From an uncultured Acholeplasma sp. (GTDB lineage: Bacteria; Bacillota_I; Bacilli_A; Acholeplasmatales; Acholeplasmataceae), in the NCBI GenBank assembly GCA_937934685.1, contig CALGYU010000019.1, forward strand, positions 8,719 to 72,718: a stretch of DNA of 64,000 nt, in the 5' to 3' direction. Shown in pieces: positions 18,950-27,585 of this stretch. The translations under genes were made by a program, and so were the position numbers. The number at the start of each line of letters is the position of its first letter. Position 1 is the stretch's first letter. Below the pieces are notes generated by a model. The model made no database searches, was not told the origin of the DNA, and saw only the letters and a program-made list of their open reading frames with translations.

Positions 18950-21900
18950 ATGAAAGACATGATTAATTTAGAGCCCAATTTACAGACATTAGAAAAAATA
19001 GAAATTGCTTTAAGTCAAGCAGTGCCTTTATCTGAATATCAAACCCTAATGATAAAAAAACTAGAAGTGTTATACCAACTTCAAAGATATGCAGAAGCCA
19101 TTGAAGAGATAACACCTTACTTAAAACAAAAAGAATTCCAACAACCTTTAGCTAACGATGAAATGTTATACCACGTAACCTTTAAACATGCATTAAAACT
19201 AAAACTAGAGGACTTATGTCATGAAATGATTCAAAAAAGAAAAGAAAGATTACCAATTGATCGTAGATACTTGGCAATAGAAGATGAAATAACTTATTTA
19301 ACAACTAAAAATGAGCCAATTGAACATCTCTTATTAGAACTTCTTTCAACACTCATTAGTCAAAATGATAAAAGAAAATATCTAGAACAACTCATGGAAC
19401 TATATGCAACTCAAAATGATTATCAAAAGGTTGTTTTAATCTATGAAAAAAATGAAGCCTCTGATTTTAACAAAGGACTTTATGGTAGATTTTTAGAAGC
19501 CTTAGTTCAAATAGGAGAAACCACAAAAGCACAAGCTTTATCTTTAAAATACATCGACCATCCCATGGTGAAAAAAGATGCCTATTACGTTTTAATGACA
19601 TGTTATATCAATCAAAACGATCAACATAAACTCATGATTTTAGAAACCGAACATGAAGATTTTATAGAAAAACAAGAAGAGAAATTCCAACTAAAAATTT
19701 ATGAAAATCTATTAAGTTTTTACCAAAAAATTAGCAACAAACCATCTATTAATTTATACGACAGCAAAATCAAACGCATCAAAAGAAATTTAAAAAAAGA
19801 AGAAAAACAAACTAACCTAGATTCAACAGATGATTCAGAATCAAATGAAACAACCATCTATCAACCAACCACAAACTACATAAAACCTAAAAAAGAGAAT
19901 CAATATGTTTTTCAATTTGAAGCACTTCATGACATGATTCTTTTTAGTCATCAAATCAATGAACAAAAAATCTTAAGAGAATATTTAAGAACTTTCTTTT
20001 CAAAATTAGAAGACTACATTAAACCAATCGAGTTTATTGTGTATCTTAAAGAAGAAAAGGAGTTACACCAATATAAAAAAGAAAGATTATACGATAAAAA
20101 AATCATAGACTCATGGTTATATGAAACACCATTTGAACATGTCTTAGACACAAATGAAGAAATCATGAGTACCATCACCGCTTTAAAATTCAAAAAAAAT
20201 ATCATTACACAAAAAACATATGAAGAAAACATTTCATACCTATATATCTTCCCTATCGAAAATATAGGCGTTTTTGGTGTTCATCTAGAAGAAAACTTAA
20301 TTGAGCCAAGCAAATATTATGATCTGCTCAAAGGAATTAGCCACATTTTATACACACACATCATTGATGAAAGAGTACACTCAAAACTAAGAAACGAAAA
20401 TCTCTTTTTAACCAAAGTCATCAATTCACCTTTAATTTCTTACCGCTTATTAACCGATAGAATTACACACTATAACCAAGCAGCCCAAAATCTATTATCT
20501 ATCGAACCACACCTTCCCTTAGAACTTTTTTTAATTGATATGGAATATCATCAAGTCAACGCCTATAAAAGAGTCATTAAAGATTTAATGAGCAAACCCA
20601 ATCAAGAAAAAGAACTCATCTATTTATATCAAAATAGACAAATTAGAGAAAAACTATATAGCATTTATGACCAAAATGAAATCAAGATCATCAGTTTTTT
20701 TGAAGACCTTACCAAAACACAAGAAGAAAAAAATAAGTTATTAGAAGAAGCCACTGTAGACATAGAAACCAGAGTTTTAAACCTAAATGCGTTAAACCGA
20801 CATATGGATAAATACTTAGAAGAAAAGGGAAGTTTTTTTCTCATTGAATTAATAGGGGAACATAAAACCATTTATGGATATGAAGAAACCATCAAATTTT
20901 ACCTAGAATTTGCACAAGTAACTAAAAAATATTTTAACGAAGGCATGACTTACCGCTATGATGATAAACAATGGCTTGTTTATGTCTCACAAAACGACAT
21001 TAGAACGTGTACTAAGCTCATTAAAGGATATTTAAGACACTTAGACGAATACTTGCCACAAAGCCTTAAATACGAGCAGTTTAACGTCATAATCAGTGCT
21101 TTAAGATACCCTGTATCAACAACAGATAAAAACAAGATGCACATTTACCGATATTTAGAAATAGCCTTAGATAAAGCGAAACGAATTAAAAATGAACTGG
21201 TTTTCTTTGAATACCAGATGTATGAAGAAGAAATCTTTGAGCAACAAGTCATTGACTATTTAAATGTAGCCTTAGAACAAAAACAATTTATTCTATCCTT
21301 TAATCAAATCATTGATATTGAGAAAAACATCATTTGGCAATACGAAAGTGAAATAGCTTTATCCAATATTTCAGTGGATCATAGATATTTATACCAAATA
21401 GCTAAAAAAAGAAATAGACTATTTGAACTAGAAAAATATCATGTGAAATTAGTGTGTGAGTTTTTAAGACAACTTGAACTAGAAACTCAAAAACTCATTA
21501 AATTAACGATCCCTATTACAAAGGAAACCTTTTTAGATCCAACGTTTAATGCCTATGTATTAGGAGTTTTTAAAAGCTATCAAATTCCATATGAATTCAT
21601 TCGATTAAAATGTATAGCAGATGACATTAAAGAATCACACAAAGTGAGAATCAATGAATTAATTGACCATGGTATTTCACTTGATGCAACCTCATTAGAT
21701 GTGGCATTAACACATCCGTTTAACGCATTACATATGAATCATAAAAAACTGGATACCAAATGGAAACACTACATTCAATCAATCCACAATGTGTTAACAG
21801 AATTAGGAATTGCTTTTGTCATTAGAAATGTAAAAACGAAAGCCGATAAAGATGAGTTAAAAAACATGGGCATTCGTTATGTAGAAGGAAATGTGTATAA

Positions 21901-21961
21901 AAAAGTAACATCTGAGGATTTAATTCAAAAAATTAAAGAGGTGATGAGCGATGGCCTATGA
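18950..21961 (+). CDS. TPR-GAF-PAS protein with degenerate GGDEF and EAL domains
   Basis: From the sequence I read this 1003-residue protein as: helical TPR-like repeats (about 1-270), a charged linker, a GAF-like domain (335-475), a PAS-like domain (485-590) ending in a short coil, a GGDEF-fold domain (605-755) and an EAL-fold domain (765-1003). The GGDEF signature is 'RYDDKQW' (about 669-675) instead of R-x-GGDEF, and the D-x-D metal site is gone. The EAL signature is 'YESEIAL', the DDFGTG loop reads 'LDATSLD', and the late AEGVE motif reads 'IRNVKTK', while the following 'LKNMGIRYVEGNVYKK' still matches the EAL tail. Neither domain should be catalytic. No signal peptide or membrane helix. 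ATG 18950 is chosen because AAAGG is 9 bases upstream; ATG 18941 directly abuts it. Confidence 0.7.
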   Translation: MKDMINLEPNLQTLEKIEIALSQAVPLSEYQTLMIKKLEVLYQLQRYAEAIEEITPYLKQKEFQQPLANDEMLYHVTFKHALKLKLEDLCHEMIQKRKERLPIDRRYLAIEDEITYLTTKNEPIEHLLLELLSTLISQNDKRKYLEQLMELYATQNDYQKVVLIYEKNEASDFNKGLYGRFLEALVQIGETTKAQALSLKYIDHPMVKKDAYYVLMTCYINQNDQHKLMILETEHEDFIEKQEEKFQLKIYENLLSFYQKISNKPSINLYDSKIKRIKRNLKKEEKQTNLDSTDDSESNETTIYQPTTNYIKPKKENQYVFQFEALHDMILFSHQINEQKILREYLRTFFSKLEDYIKPIEFIVYLKEEKELHQYKKERLYDKKIIDSWLYETPFEHVLDTNEEIMSTITALKFKKNIITQKTYEENISYLYIFPIENIGVFGVHLEENLIEPSKYYDLLKGISHILYTHIIDERVHSKLRNENLFLTKVINSPLISYRLLTDRITHYNQAAQNLLSIEPHLPLELFLIDMEYHQVNAYKRVIKDLMSKPNQEKELIYLYQNRQIREKLYSIYDQNEIKIISFFEDLTKTQEEKNKLLEEATVDIETRVLNLNALNRHMDKYLEEKGSFFLIELIGEHKTIYGYEETIKFYLEFAQVTKKYFNEGMTYRYDDKQWLVYVSQNDIRTCTKLIKGYLRHLDEYLPQSLKYEQFNVIISALRYPVSTTDKNKMHIYRYLEIALDKAKRIKNELVFFEYQMYEEEIFEQQVIDYLNVALEQKQFILSFNQIIDIEKNIIWQYESEIALSNISVDHRYLYQIAKKRNRLFELEKYHVKLVCEFLRQLELETQKLIKLTIPITKETFLDPTFNAYVLGVFKSYQIPYEFIRLKCIADDIKESHKVRINELIDHGISLDATSLDVALTHPFNALHMNHKKLDTKWKHYIQSIHNVLTELGIAFVIRNVKTKADKDELKNMGIRYVEGNVYKKVTSEDLIQKIKEVMSDGL

Positions 21962-23018
21962 GCTAATTAAAAAAGCTTGTTTAAGACAAGAAGGGGCTTT
22001 AAAATTTAAAGCGATGTCTTCATTTTTAGTTTTAGAAGATGTGGATTTAATGATTGAAAAGTTTTTTGTAAGAAAAGATAACGATCATGCAAGCATCTTA
22101 CTAGATGTTTTTGGATTACTTCAAAGTTTTTTTGTCGGAGTAGATGCTTTATACAACTTATCCATTGGAAGTACAAAGTATAAATACCATATCAATATTA
22201 ACCAAAATCAAGTTTTAAAACAGTTAAAATTTGTTAGAAATGATATTGTAGGTCATCCGACACATAGAACCTATGATGATGGAGAAGTTGGTTTTTCATT
22301 AATAGATGATCAAACAGTCAGTCGTGAAAAATTAACATATACCACATACATTTACAAAAAAAATAAAGAACAAAAAAAACAAGTACGTACCATCTATTTT
22401 AAAGAATTAAAAGAAGCATATAAAAACGAGAAAACTATTTTATTAGAAGAATTAACTAACTTTTTAGAAGAACAAAGAGATTTTAAAGAAATCAAACCAT
22501 TTATTGCATATGTTTTTCAAAAAGCAACCATGCAAGAATATGATATGGAAGACCTGGATAAACTAGCCTCTGAGTTTGTCAAAAAAGCCAACATAAAAGC
22601 AGATTCTAATCACCGTTTTTTATGGAGAATCAGAGTCTTAAAAAGCTTATATACGTGGAAAGATGAAAAACATCAAGATGTTATCTCTTTTATGATTTTA
22701 AAACAACTAGCTAAATTAGATTCGATTATTTCAGATACTCTAAATCAATCAAAAACAAATTATAAAATAAAACTACCAAAAGTCATTAGACAATTTTATC
22801 TATTTATGGATAAACAAGGTAATTCCACAGAATTACTACAAAATATCAATGACCTAGATCATCCCTTATTTACCAATGATGTTGAAGGACTCATTAAGTT
22901 ATCACCACCAAAAGCAGTTAAAGAGTTATTAGTGTGGTTAAAAGGCATGAAACACGGGCCACACGTATATTCTTTAGGAAGCGTCTTAAAAGAATATAAG
23001 AAAAGAAAAAAATTGTGA
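21951..23018 (+). CDS. Unknown protein with a HEPN-like R-x5-H motif
   Basis: I do not recognise this 355-residue family. The N-terminal third is helical and contains 'FVRNDIVGH' (Arg96, Asn97, His102), which fits the RN-x4-H signature of HEPN ribonuclease-like domains, preceded by long helices as in that fold. The rest is helical and basic, ending in a Lys/Arg-rich tail. It overlaps the preceding degenerate GGDEF/EAL gene by 11 bases, with GAGGTGATGAGCG as ribosome site, so the two are probably translated together. No nucleotidyltransferase partner (MNT) is visible. A HEPN nuclease or RNA-binding role is inference. Confidence 0.45.
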   Translation: MAYELIKKACLRQEGALKFKAMSSFLVLEDVDLMIEKFFVRKDNDHASILLDVFGLLQSFFVGVDALYNLSIGSTKYKYHININQNQVLKQLKFVRNDIVGHPTHRTYDDGEVGFSLIDDQTVSREKLTYTTYIYKKNKEQKKQVRTIYFKELKEAYKNEKTILLEELTNFLEEQRDFKEIKPFIAYVFQKATMQEYDMEDLDKLASEFVKKANIKADSNHRFLWRIRVLKSLYTWKDEKHQDVISFMILKQLAKLDSIISDTLNQSKTNYKIKLPKVIRQFYLFMDKQGNSTELLQNINDLDHPLFTNDVEGLIKLSPPKAVKELLVWLKGMKHGPHVYSLGSVLKEYKKRKKL

Positions 23019-23024
23019 TATAAT
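23016..23024 (+). promoter_or_regulatory. Extended -10 promoter for the small gene at 23048
   Basis: TGATATAAT overlaps the end of the previous gene, 23 bases before the start codon. Confidence 0.55.
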
Positions 23025-23047
23025 ATTTATAGCAAGGAGTGATTATT

Positions 23048-23248
23048 ATGGCATGGAATGATGAAACCTATTTAATAGGTGAAAAAGTAAAAGTCGAATT
23101 AGAAAAAGACTTTGGAATTGTAACAAGAATTGATTTTCAAAGTGGCTTGATTTACGTTTTATTTAAAAAAATGCGTGAAGTTGCTTATCCATATCCAGAG
23201 GCAATTGAGGAAAATATTATTATCCCACAAGTGAATAAAAAAGCATAA
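23048..23248 (+). CDS. Small hypothetical protein, probably SH3-like
   Basis: A 66-residue protein of mostly beta character. Its pattern, 'GEKVKVELEKDFGIVTRIDF' followed by 'GLIYVLFKKMREVAYPYPEAI', looks like a small SH3/KOW-type barrel with a conserved-looking C-terminal half. The function is unknown. I start at ATG 23048 because AAGGAGTGAT precedes it; the upstream GTG at 23039 lies inside that site. It has its own promoter and is followed after 19 bases by a membrane protein gene. Confidence 0.65.
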   Translation: MAWNDETYLIGEKVKVELEKDFGIVTRIDFQSGLIYVLFKKMREVAYPYPEAIEENIIIPQVNKKA

Positions 23249-23267
23249 TAGAAAGTCGAATTAAATA

Positions 23268-23954
23268 ATGAAAAAATTCTTTAAAAAGTTATGGAGATTA
23301 TTCATTAATTTTTGGAAAAAAATATATGAAATGATCATTGAAATGAAAACACTAAGAGGTATTTTAGCGCTTTTTATTTCATATATGATTTACCAAGGAT
23401 GGGCAGTAGTTTTTATTATTTTAGGTTTTATTTTTCAAAATGCATGGTTATCAAGTGTAGGTGGAGTTGTTATCGCAATTTGGGTAGGACCCGGAACCCC
23501 ACTAATACCTTTGGTGATTGCAACCGCATATTTTATTCAAAGATATATTTTAAGGGATAAGAGTCGAAATATTAAAAAAGAACAGGGGAGTAAACCAATG
23601 GAAATATGTAAAAGAAATGGATATTGTATTTCTGTAGATGTCTTAGCAGATCAAACCATAGAATTTAGTTATTACAGATTAGGTAGCACAAGCGAAGAAT
23701 CATTTTATGTTTCAGCAGCATCAAAATATGAAACCAGTCTATTGGTTGATCCAAAAGAAAAAGAGCATTTTCTAGATGCTCTACACAATCAATCAGAATA
23801 CAACGTTAAAAAAAGACCAAAGAGTAGAGATGAGATTTTAAACGCTATCTTACTTCGTTTTAATATGATTGAAAGCATTGAAGAAATTAAGAACTTTTTA
23901 GATCTAAATAAAATAAAATACGAAGAAAAAAAATGGGTTGAGTTTTACGATTAA
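23268..23954 (+). CDS. Hypothetical membrane protein with a soluble C-terminal domain
   Basis: The first 30 residues are very basic with aromatic residues, then two membrane helices (about 31-60 and 64-92) joined by a 'VGPGTPLIPL' turn. Residues 110-228 form a soluble, probably cytoplasmic mixed alpha/beta domain. I recognise no family. An internal ATG at 23598 could start the soluble domain alone, but no good ribosome site is seen there. A poor ribosome site also precedes the first ATG, so the start is uncertain. Confidence 0.6.
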   Translation: MKKFFKKLWRLFINFWKKIYEMIIEMKTLRGILALFISYMIYQGWAVVFIILGFIFQNAWLSSVGGVVIAIWVGPGTPLIPLVIATAYFIQRYILRDKSRNIKKEQGSKPMEICKRNGYCISVDVLADQTIEFSYYRLGSTSEESFYVSAASKYETSLLVDPKEKEHFLDALHNQSEYNVKKRPKSRDEILNAILLRFNMIESIEEIKNFLDLNKIKYEEKKWVEFYD

Positions 23955-23990
23955 TTTATAATCACTTTTTAGGAAACTGATTTTGAAACA

Positions 23991-23999
23991 TGTTATAAT
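23991..23999 (+). promoter_or_regulatory. Extended -10 promoter for the gene at 24031
   Basis: TGTTATAAT, 31 bases before the ATG; no clear -35. Confidence 0.55.
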
Positions 24000-24030
24000 A
24001 CCTTTGTGTCAAAACAAAGGAGCTGTAAAA

Positions 24031-24369
24031 ATGACTGAAAAAGCTTATAAAGAGTGGATAGAAACAGAATACTTAAAAAAGAAACAATCAACGATTGAAG
24101 CGTTAAGAAGCCTATCTGTCGAACAGTTAACGAAACATATAAGGGAATATAAAGAGTTTATCATTTCATTTAGTGAGGAAAATGAACTTTATATTAAAGA
24201 AGCTAAAATTGAAGAACATGTTATCAATCAATTAAGTGAGATTCAAGCATTAGAAAAAACATTAGAACATGATATAACAACTCAATTGGCCCATATTATG
24301 TTAGAAGAAGAAATTATTGTTCATGTTATTCAAAAGGCAAAAGAAGAAAGTAAGAAACCAAAATGCTAA
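24031..24369 (+). CDS. Hypothetical helical protein
   Basis: A 112-residue, Glu/Lys-rich protein that is entirely helical, probably a coiled coil, without membrane segments. Family not recognised. The ATG at 24031 follows AAAGGAGCTG and is preferred to the ATG at 23983, which lies upstream of the promoter. A terminator overlaps its stop codon, so it is a single-gene transcript. Confidence 0.7.
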   Translation: MTEKAYKEWIETEYLKKKQSTIEALRSLSVEQLTKHIREYKEFIISFSEENELYIKEAKIEEHVINQLSEIQALEKTLEHDITTQLAHIMLEEEIIVHVIQKAKEESKKPKC

Positions 24370-24397
24370 GCACATGAATCTATGTGCTTTTATTTTT
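24368..24397 (+). terminator. Terminator overlapping the stop of the 24031 gene
   Basis: AAGCACAT / ATGTGCTT stem, 6-base loop, followed by TTATTTTT. Confidence 0.7.
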
Positions 24398-24411
24398 AAG
24401 GGGGGAACTAA

Positions 24412-25137
24412 ATGATTCAATTAACATCACAAAATAAAGTGATTATTCAACAAATAGATCATAACAAAAGAGATTTAGTTTTAATTTTTCCTGGTGGGGG
24501 ATATCAAAGAACCTCATTAAGAGAAGGAAAACCGGTTGCAGAAATGTTTAACAATCTAGGATACCACACAGCTATTTACGAATATAGACATACTTTATTA
24601 AAACACCCTGATGTGATTAATGAAGCTATGGATGTATTACATCAAATCAAACAATTACCTTTTGTTCATAGAGTTTTAATTATAGGTTTTTCAGCAGGCG
24701 GACACTTAGCACTACATACCATTGAAAAAAGACCTAAAGATATTCATGCAGGTATTTTATGTTACCCTGTTGTGTCAACTGACCCTAGTATTGCTCATCA
24801 AGGATCGTTTGACTTTTTATTAAACGAACATCAAAACAAAGATGAAGTTAGTTTAGAAAACCATGTCTCAGAAAAAATGCCACCAATTTTCTTATGGCAC
24901 ACCTTAGAAGACCAAAGTGTTCCAGTAGAAAACAGTATGGTTTTACTTAAAAAACTACATGAAAAAGGTGTTTCTGTAGAAGCACACTTTTATCCTAAGG
25001 GTAAACATGGGTTATCACTAGCAAACGAGCAAACACCTTTTGATTCAATGGATAAAGATGAATTTGCAAAAGAAAACAAACATGTATCAACATGGACAAA
25101 AACATTAAAAAAATGGCTGGAGGATATAGCGTGTTAA
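24412..25137 (+). CDS. Alpha/beta-hydrolase esterase (BD-FAE/acetyl-esterase-like)
   Basis: The 241-residue protein has the alpha/beta-hydrolase layout: oxyanion stretch 'FPGGGYQRTS', nucleophile elbow 'GFSAGGH', an Asp in 'HTLEDQSVPVE' and the final His in 'KGKHGLSL'. This is the pattern of small esterases acting on acetylated sugars or similar esters. No signal peptide. It begins an operon with an AAC(3)-type acetyltransferase (7-base overlap) and an S51 peptidase. AAGGGGGG precedes the ATG. Confidence 0.85.
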   Translation: MIQLTSQNKVIIQQIDHNKRDLVLIFPGGGYQRTSLREGKPVAEMFNNLGYHTAIYEYRHTLLKHPDVINEAMDVLHQIKQLPFVHRVLIIGFSAGGHLALHTIEKRPKDIHAGILCYPVVSTDPSIAHQGSFDFLLNEHQNKDEVSLENHVSEKMPPIFLWHTLEDQSVPVENSMVLLKKLHEKGVSVEAHFYPKGKHGLSLANEQTPFDSMDKDEFAKENKHVSTWTKTLKKWLEDIAC

Positions 25138-25886
25138 AAAAACAATTAGAAGAAATGGGACTAAAAAAGACAGATACTGTTTTAATACATAGTTCCTTAA
25201 AAGCAATTAATCAAGATGTAGATGTTGTATTAGATGATTTAATGTCATACTTTAGTGAAGGGTTATTATTAATGCCTACGCATACTTGGAAACAAATGAA
25301 TGAAACCTATAATTTCTTTGATCCAGAAAAAGAAGCATCATGTGTAGGACTATTAACAGAAAGTTTTAGAAAACGACCAGGAGTACTTAGAAGTCTTCAT
25401 CCAACCCATTCTATGGCTGGGTATGGAAAAGAAGCTAAAAATTACTTAGCGGGTGATGAGTATGCCATTACACCGGTATCACCTAATGGTACATGGGGTA
25501 GATTAAGCCAAGTGGATGCAACCATCATGTTGGTTGGATGCGATATGATAAGAAATACATTTGTTCATGCAGTAGAAGAAATGATGGGGGTACCTAATCG
25601 TTTCACTCCTAAACCAATTACTTTTAAAGTTAAAAAGGATAACAGTGTTATTATTCAAAAATCACATAAACATTTTAATGCTGAAAACCCACATTTATCT
25701 GAAAACTTTAAAAAAGCAGAAAATAAATTAATTGAGTTAGGCATCATTAAAAAAGGAAAATTTGGAGATGCAGATGTTTTATACATGAAAGCATTAGAAC
25801 TACAAGAAAAAATTATGGAGTGGTTAGAACTAGATATTGATCTATTTAGTGATACAAAGCCAATGGAAGATCATATCAACATATAA
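25131..25886 (+). CDS. AAC(3)-family (antibiotic_NAT) N-acetyltransferase
   Basis: A 251-residue member of the aminoglycoside 3-N-acetyltransferase family, shown by 'VLIHSSLKAI', 'LLMPTHTW', 'HPTHSMAGYGKEA' with the catalytic-region His, and 'HAVEEMMGVPNR'. Many chromosomal relatives, like Bacillus YokD, have unproven substrates, so resistance is not implied. I choose the GTG at 25131, 6 bases after GGAGGA, over the earlier ATG at 25092 or 25113, which lie upstream of or inside that site. Confidence 0.85.
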   Translation: MLKKQLEEMGLKKTDTVLIHSSLKAINQDVDVVLDDLMSYFSEGLLLMPTHTWKQMNETYNFFDPEKEASCVGLLTESFRKRPGVLRSLHPTHSMAGYGKEAKNYLAGDEYAITPVSPNGTWGRLSQVDATIMLVGCDMIRNTFVHAVEEMMGVPNRFTPKPITFKVKKDNSVIIQKSHKHFNAENPHLSENFKKAENKLIELGIIKKGKFGDADVLYMKALELQEKIMEWLELDIDLFSDTKPMEDHINI

Positions 25887-25897
25887 AAGGAGAACGT

Positions 25898-26578
25898 ATG
25901 ATTAATATTTTAGTAAGTCGTAAAAGTAAATTATTAGAACCCAAAATGGTTTCTAAAATCAAACCAATGATTCAGGCAGATGATAAGGTTGCTATTTTAG
26001 GATTCTCTTTTTTTGAAAAACAAATTAAAAACAAAGAAGATTGGGAAAATTATTATGGAATAAACACTGAATATCATAATGATTGTCAACTTATCTTCAC
26101 TCAATTAGGCATCAAATCAGAAAATATCGTTTGGTTAAATTATTTTAAGCATACTAAAGAAACATTAATTAAAATAATTAACGAAAGCCAAGTGCTTTTT
26201 CTTCCTGGTGGAGCACCAGATGAAATGATGGAACGCATCCATGAAAAAGAAATCACAGAAACCTTAGAAAACTTTGATGGCTTGGTTATTGGTTCAAGTG
26301 CAGGCGCGATGATTCAGTTTAATTATTTTCATATAAGTAAAGATAATGACTATAAAGCATTTAATATATGTGATGGCTTAGGATATTTAAAAGATTTTAG
26401 TATTGAAGTTCATTATAAAAGAAAAAAGGTTCAAAAAAGCGGTATGAAAAAGGCATCGAAAATATTTAAACGAGATGTCTACATATTGCCTGATGATGCG
26501 GCTATTGTTTGTGAAAAAGATCAAATCACACTCATGGATGGGGCAAGAAAAATATATCATAAGGGCAAAAAGATTTAA
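25898..26578 (+). CDS. Peptidase S51-like protein (PepE/cyanophycinase fold)
   Basis: The 226-residue protein has the S51 nucleophile elbow 'IGSSAGAM' and the preceding 'LPGGAPDEMMERI', followed by 'IEVHYKR' where the family has its His. PepE-type enzymes cleave Asp-X dipeptides; Bacillus YgaJ is a close type. The third catalytic residue cannot be placed confidently. It ends the three-gene operon and follows AAAGGAGAA. Confidence 0.75.
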   Translation: MINILVSRKSKLLEPKMVSKIKPMIQADDKVAILGFSFFEKQIKNKEDWENYYGINTEYHNDCQLIFTQLGIKSENIVWLNYFKHTKETLIKIINESQVLFLPGGAPDEMMERIHEKEITETLENFDGLVIGSSAGAMIQFNYFHISKDNDYKAFNICDGLGYLKDFSIEVHYKRKKVQKSGMKKASKIFKRDVYILPDDAAIVCEKDQITLMDGARKIYHKGKKI

Positions 26579-26590
26579 TTATAGATTTAA

Positions 26591-26619
26591 TTGACATCCT
26601 TTTATATTTGCGTTAAGAT
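26591..26619 (+). promoter_or_regulatory. Promoter for the small gene at 26681
   Basis: Consensus TTGACA (26591-26596), 17-base spacer, TAAGAT (26614-26619). Confidence 0.7.
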
Positions 26620-26680
26620 AGTAGTATATAAAACAGTTCAAAACTATTTTAAATATAAGGCAGAGAAAGGATGTTTTTTT

Positions 26681-26872
26681 ATGAAAGAAAACCAAAAAAA
26701 GCTAGAAGTCATCAAAGATGCGATCGATAAACGATTAAGAGAGCTCTATGAAGACAAAAAATCAGAAGTATGCAAAGAGGCACAAATGCTTGAGTACTTA
26801 ATGTGCTTAGTAGAAGCAGATCCAGATGATGAAGGATATGCAACAAGTTGCTTAATTAGAATGTATGACTAA
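26681..26872 (+). CDS. Small hypothetical acidic protein
   Basis: A 63-residue protein, helical at the N-terminus ('KKLEVIKDAIDKRLRELYED') with three Cys residues in the rest and an acidic 'EADPDDEGY' stretch. Family not recognised. The ATG at 26681 follows AAAGGATG; the longer frame from 26591 would start in the promoter itself. It has a consensus -35 and a strong terminator, so it is a real single-gene unit. Confidence 0.7.
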   Translation: MKENQKKLEVIKDAIDKRLRELYEDKKSEVCKEAQMLEYLMCLVEADPDDEGYATSCLIRMYD

Positions 26873-26873
26873 A

Positions 26874-26911
26874 GAAAAAAGCTGATAGAATAACTATCAG
26901 CTCTTTTTTTA
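26874..26911. terminator. Bidirectional terminator between the 26681 gene and sodA
   Basis: Perfect 9-pair stem AGCTGATAG / CTATCAGCT with A/T runs on both sides, usable by both convergent transcripts. Confidence 0.85.
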
Positions 26912-26915
26912 TGAA

Positions 26916-27521
26916 TTATTTTGCTTCTTTAAATAATGATTCAACTTTATCCCAGTTAACAACGCTGAAGAATGCTTCAACATAGTCAGGACGACGGTTT
27001 TGATAATTTAAGTAATAAGCATGTTCCCAAACATCTAATCCTAAAATAGGTGTTCCTAAATTTAATGGTGTATCTTGGTTTGGAGTAGAAGTAACTACTA
27101 ATTTTCCATTTTTATCTACTAATAACCAAGCCCATCCGCTACCAAATCTAGTTTTAGCTGCAGTTGCAAATAAATCTTTAAATTTCTCAAATGATTCAAA
27201 ATCACGAACAATAGCTTTTGCTAAATCGCCTTTTGGACCTTCTCCGTTATTAACTTTTAAAGTTTCCCAAAATAATGAGTGGTTATAATGTCCGCCACCA
27301 TTGTTTTGAACAGCTCCTCTAATGTCTGCAGGTACTAAAGATAAATCTGCAAGCATCTCATTTAAACTTAAAGTTAGTTCAGGGTGTTTCTCTAAAGCAA
27401 CGTTTAAGTTAGTAACATAAGCGTTATGGTGTTTTGTATGATGTATCTCCATAGTTCTTGCGTCAATGAATGGTTCTAAAGCATCATAAGCATAAGGTAA
27501 TTTTGGTAAATCGTATTTCAT
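26916..27521 (-). CDS. sodA: Superoxide dismutase, Mn/Fe type
   Basis: The 201-residue enzyme converts superoxide to peroxide and oxygen. The metal ligands are in '[10 protein letters not shown]', 'HYNHSLFW', and '[16 protein letters not shown]'. The '[11 protein letters not shown]' and 'NQDTPL' stretches (Gln in the second) are the Mn-type pattern, though such residues do not exclude iron or cambialistic use. It has its own promoter and GGGAGG ribosome site. Catalase or peroxidase genes are not seen in the window. Confidence 0.95.
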   Translation of the reverse strand: MKYDLPKLPYAYDALEPFIDARTMEIHHTKHHNAYVTNLNVALEKHPELTLSLNEMLADLSLVPADIRGAVQNNGGGHYNHSLFWETLKVNNGEGPKGDLAKAIVRDFESFEKFKDLFATAAKTRFGSGWAWLLVDKNGKLVVTSTPNQDTPLNLGTPILGLDVWEHAYYLNYQNRRPDYVEAFFSVVNWDKVESLFKEAK

Positions 27522-27554
27522 AATTATTCCTCCCTAATGTGAATCTCTACTATC

Positions 27555-27583
27555 ATTTTACACGTTATTAAGAAGGATTTCAA
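27555..27583 (-). promoter_or_regulatory. Promoter of sodA
   Basis: On the minus strand: TTGAAA (27583-27578), 17-base spacer, TAAAAT (27560-27555), starting right after the rqcH stop. Confidence 0.7.
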
Positions 27584-27585
27584 AG

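Noticed and set aside
25131..25886. Aminoglycoside resistance gene
   Set aside because: The fold is AAC(3)-like, but many chromosomal family members have other or unknown substrates; there is no mobile element nearby.
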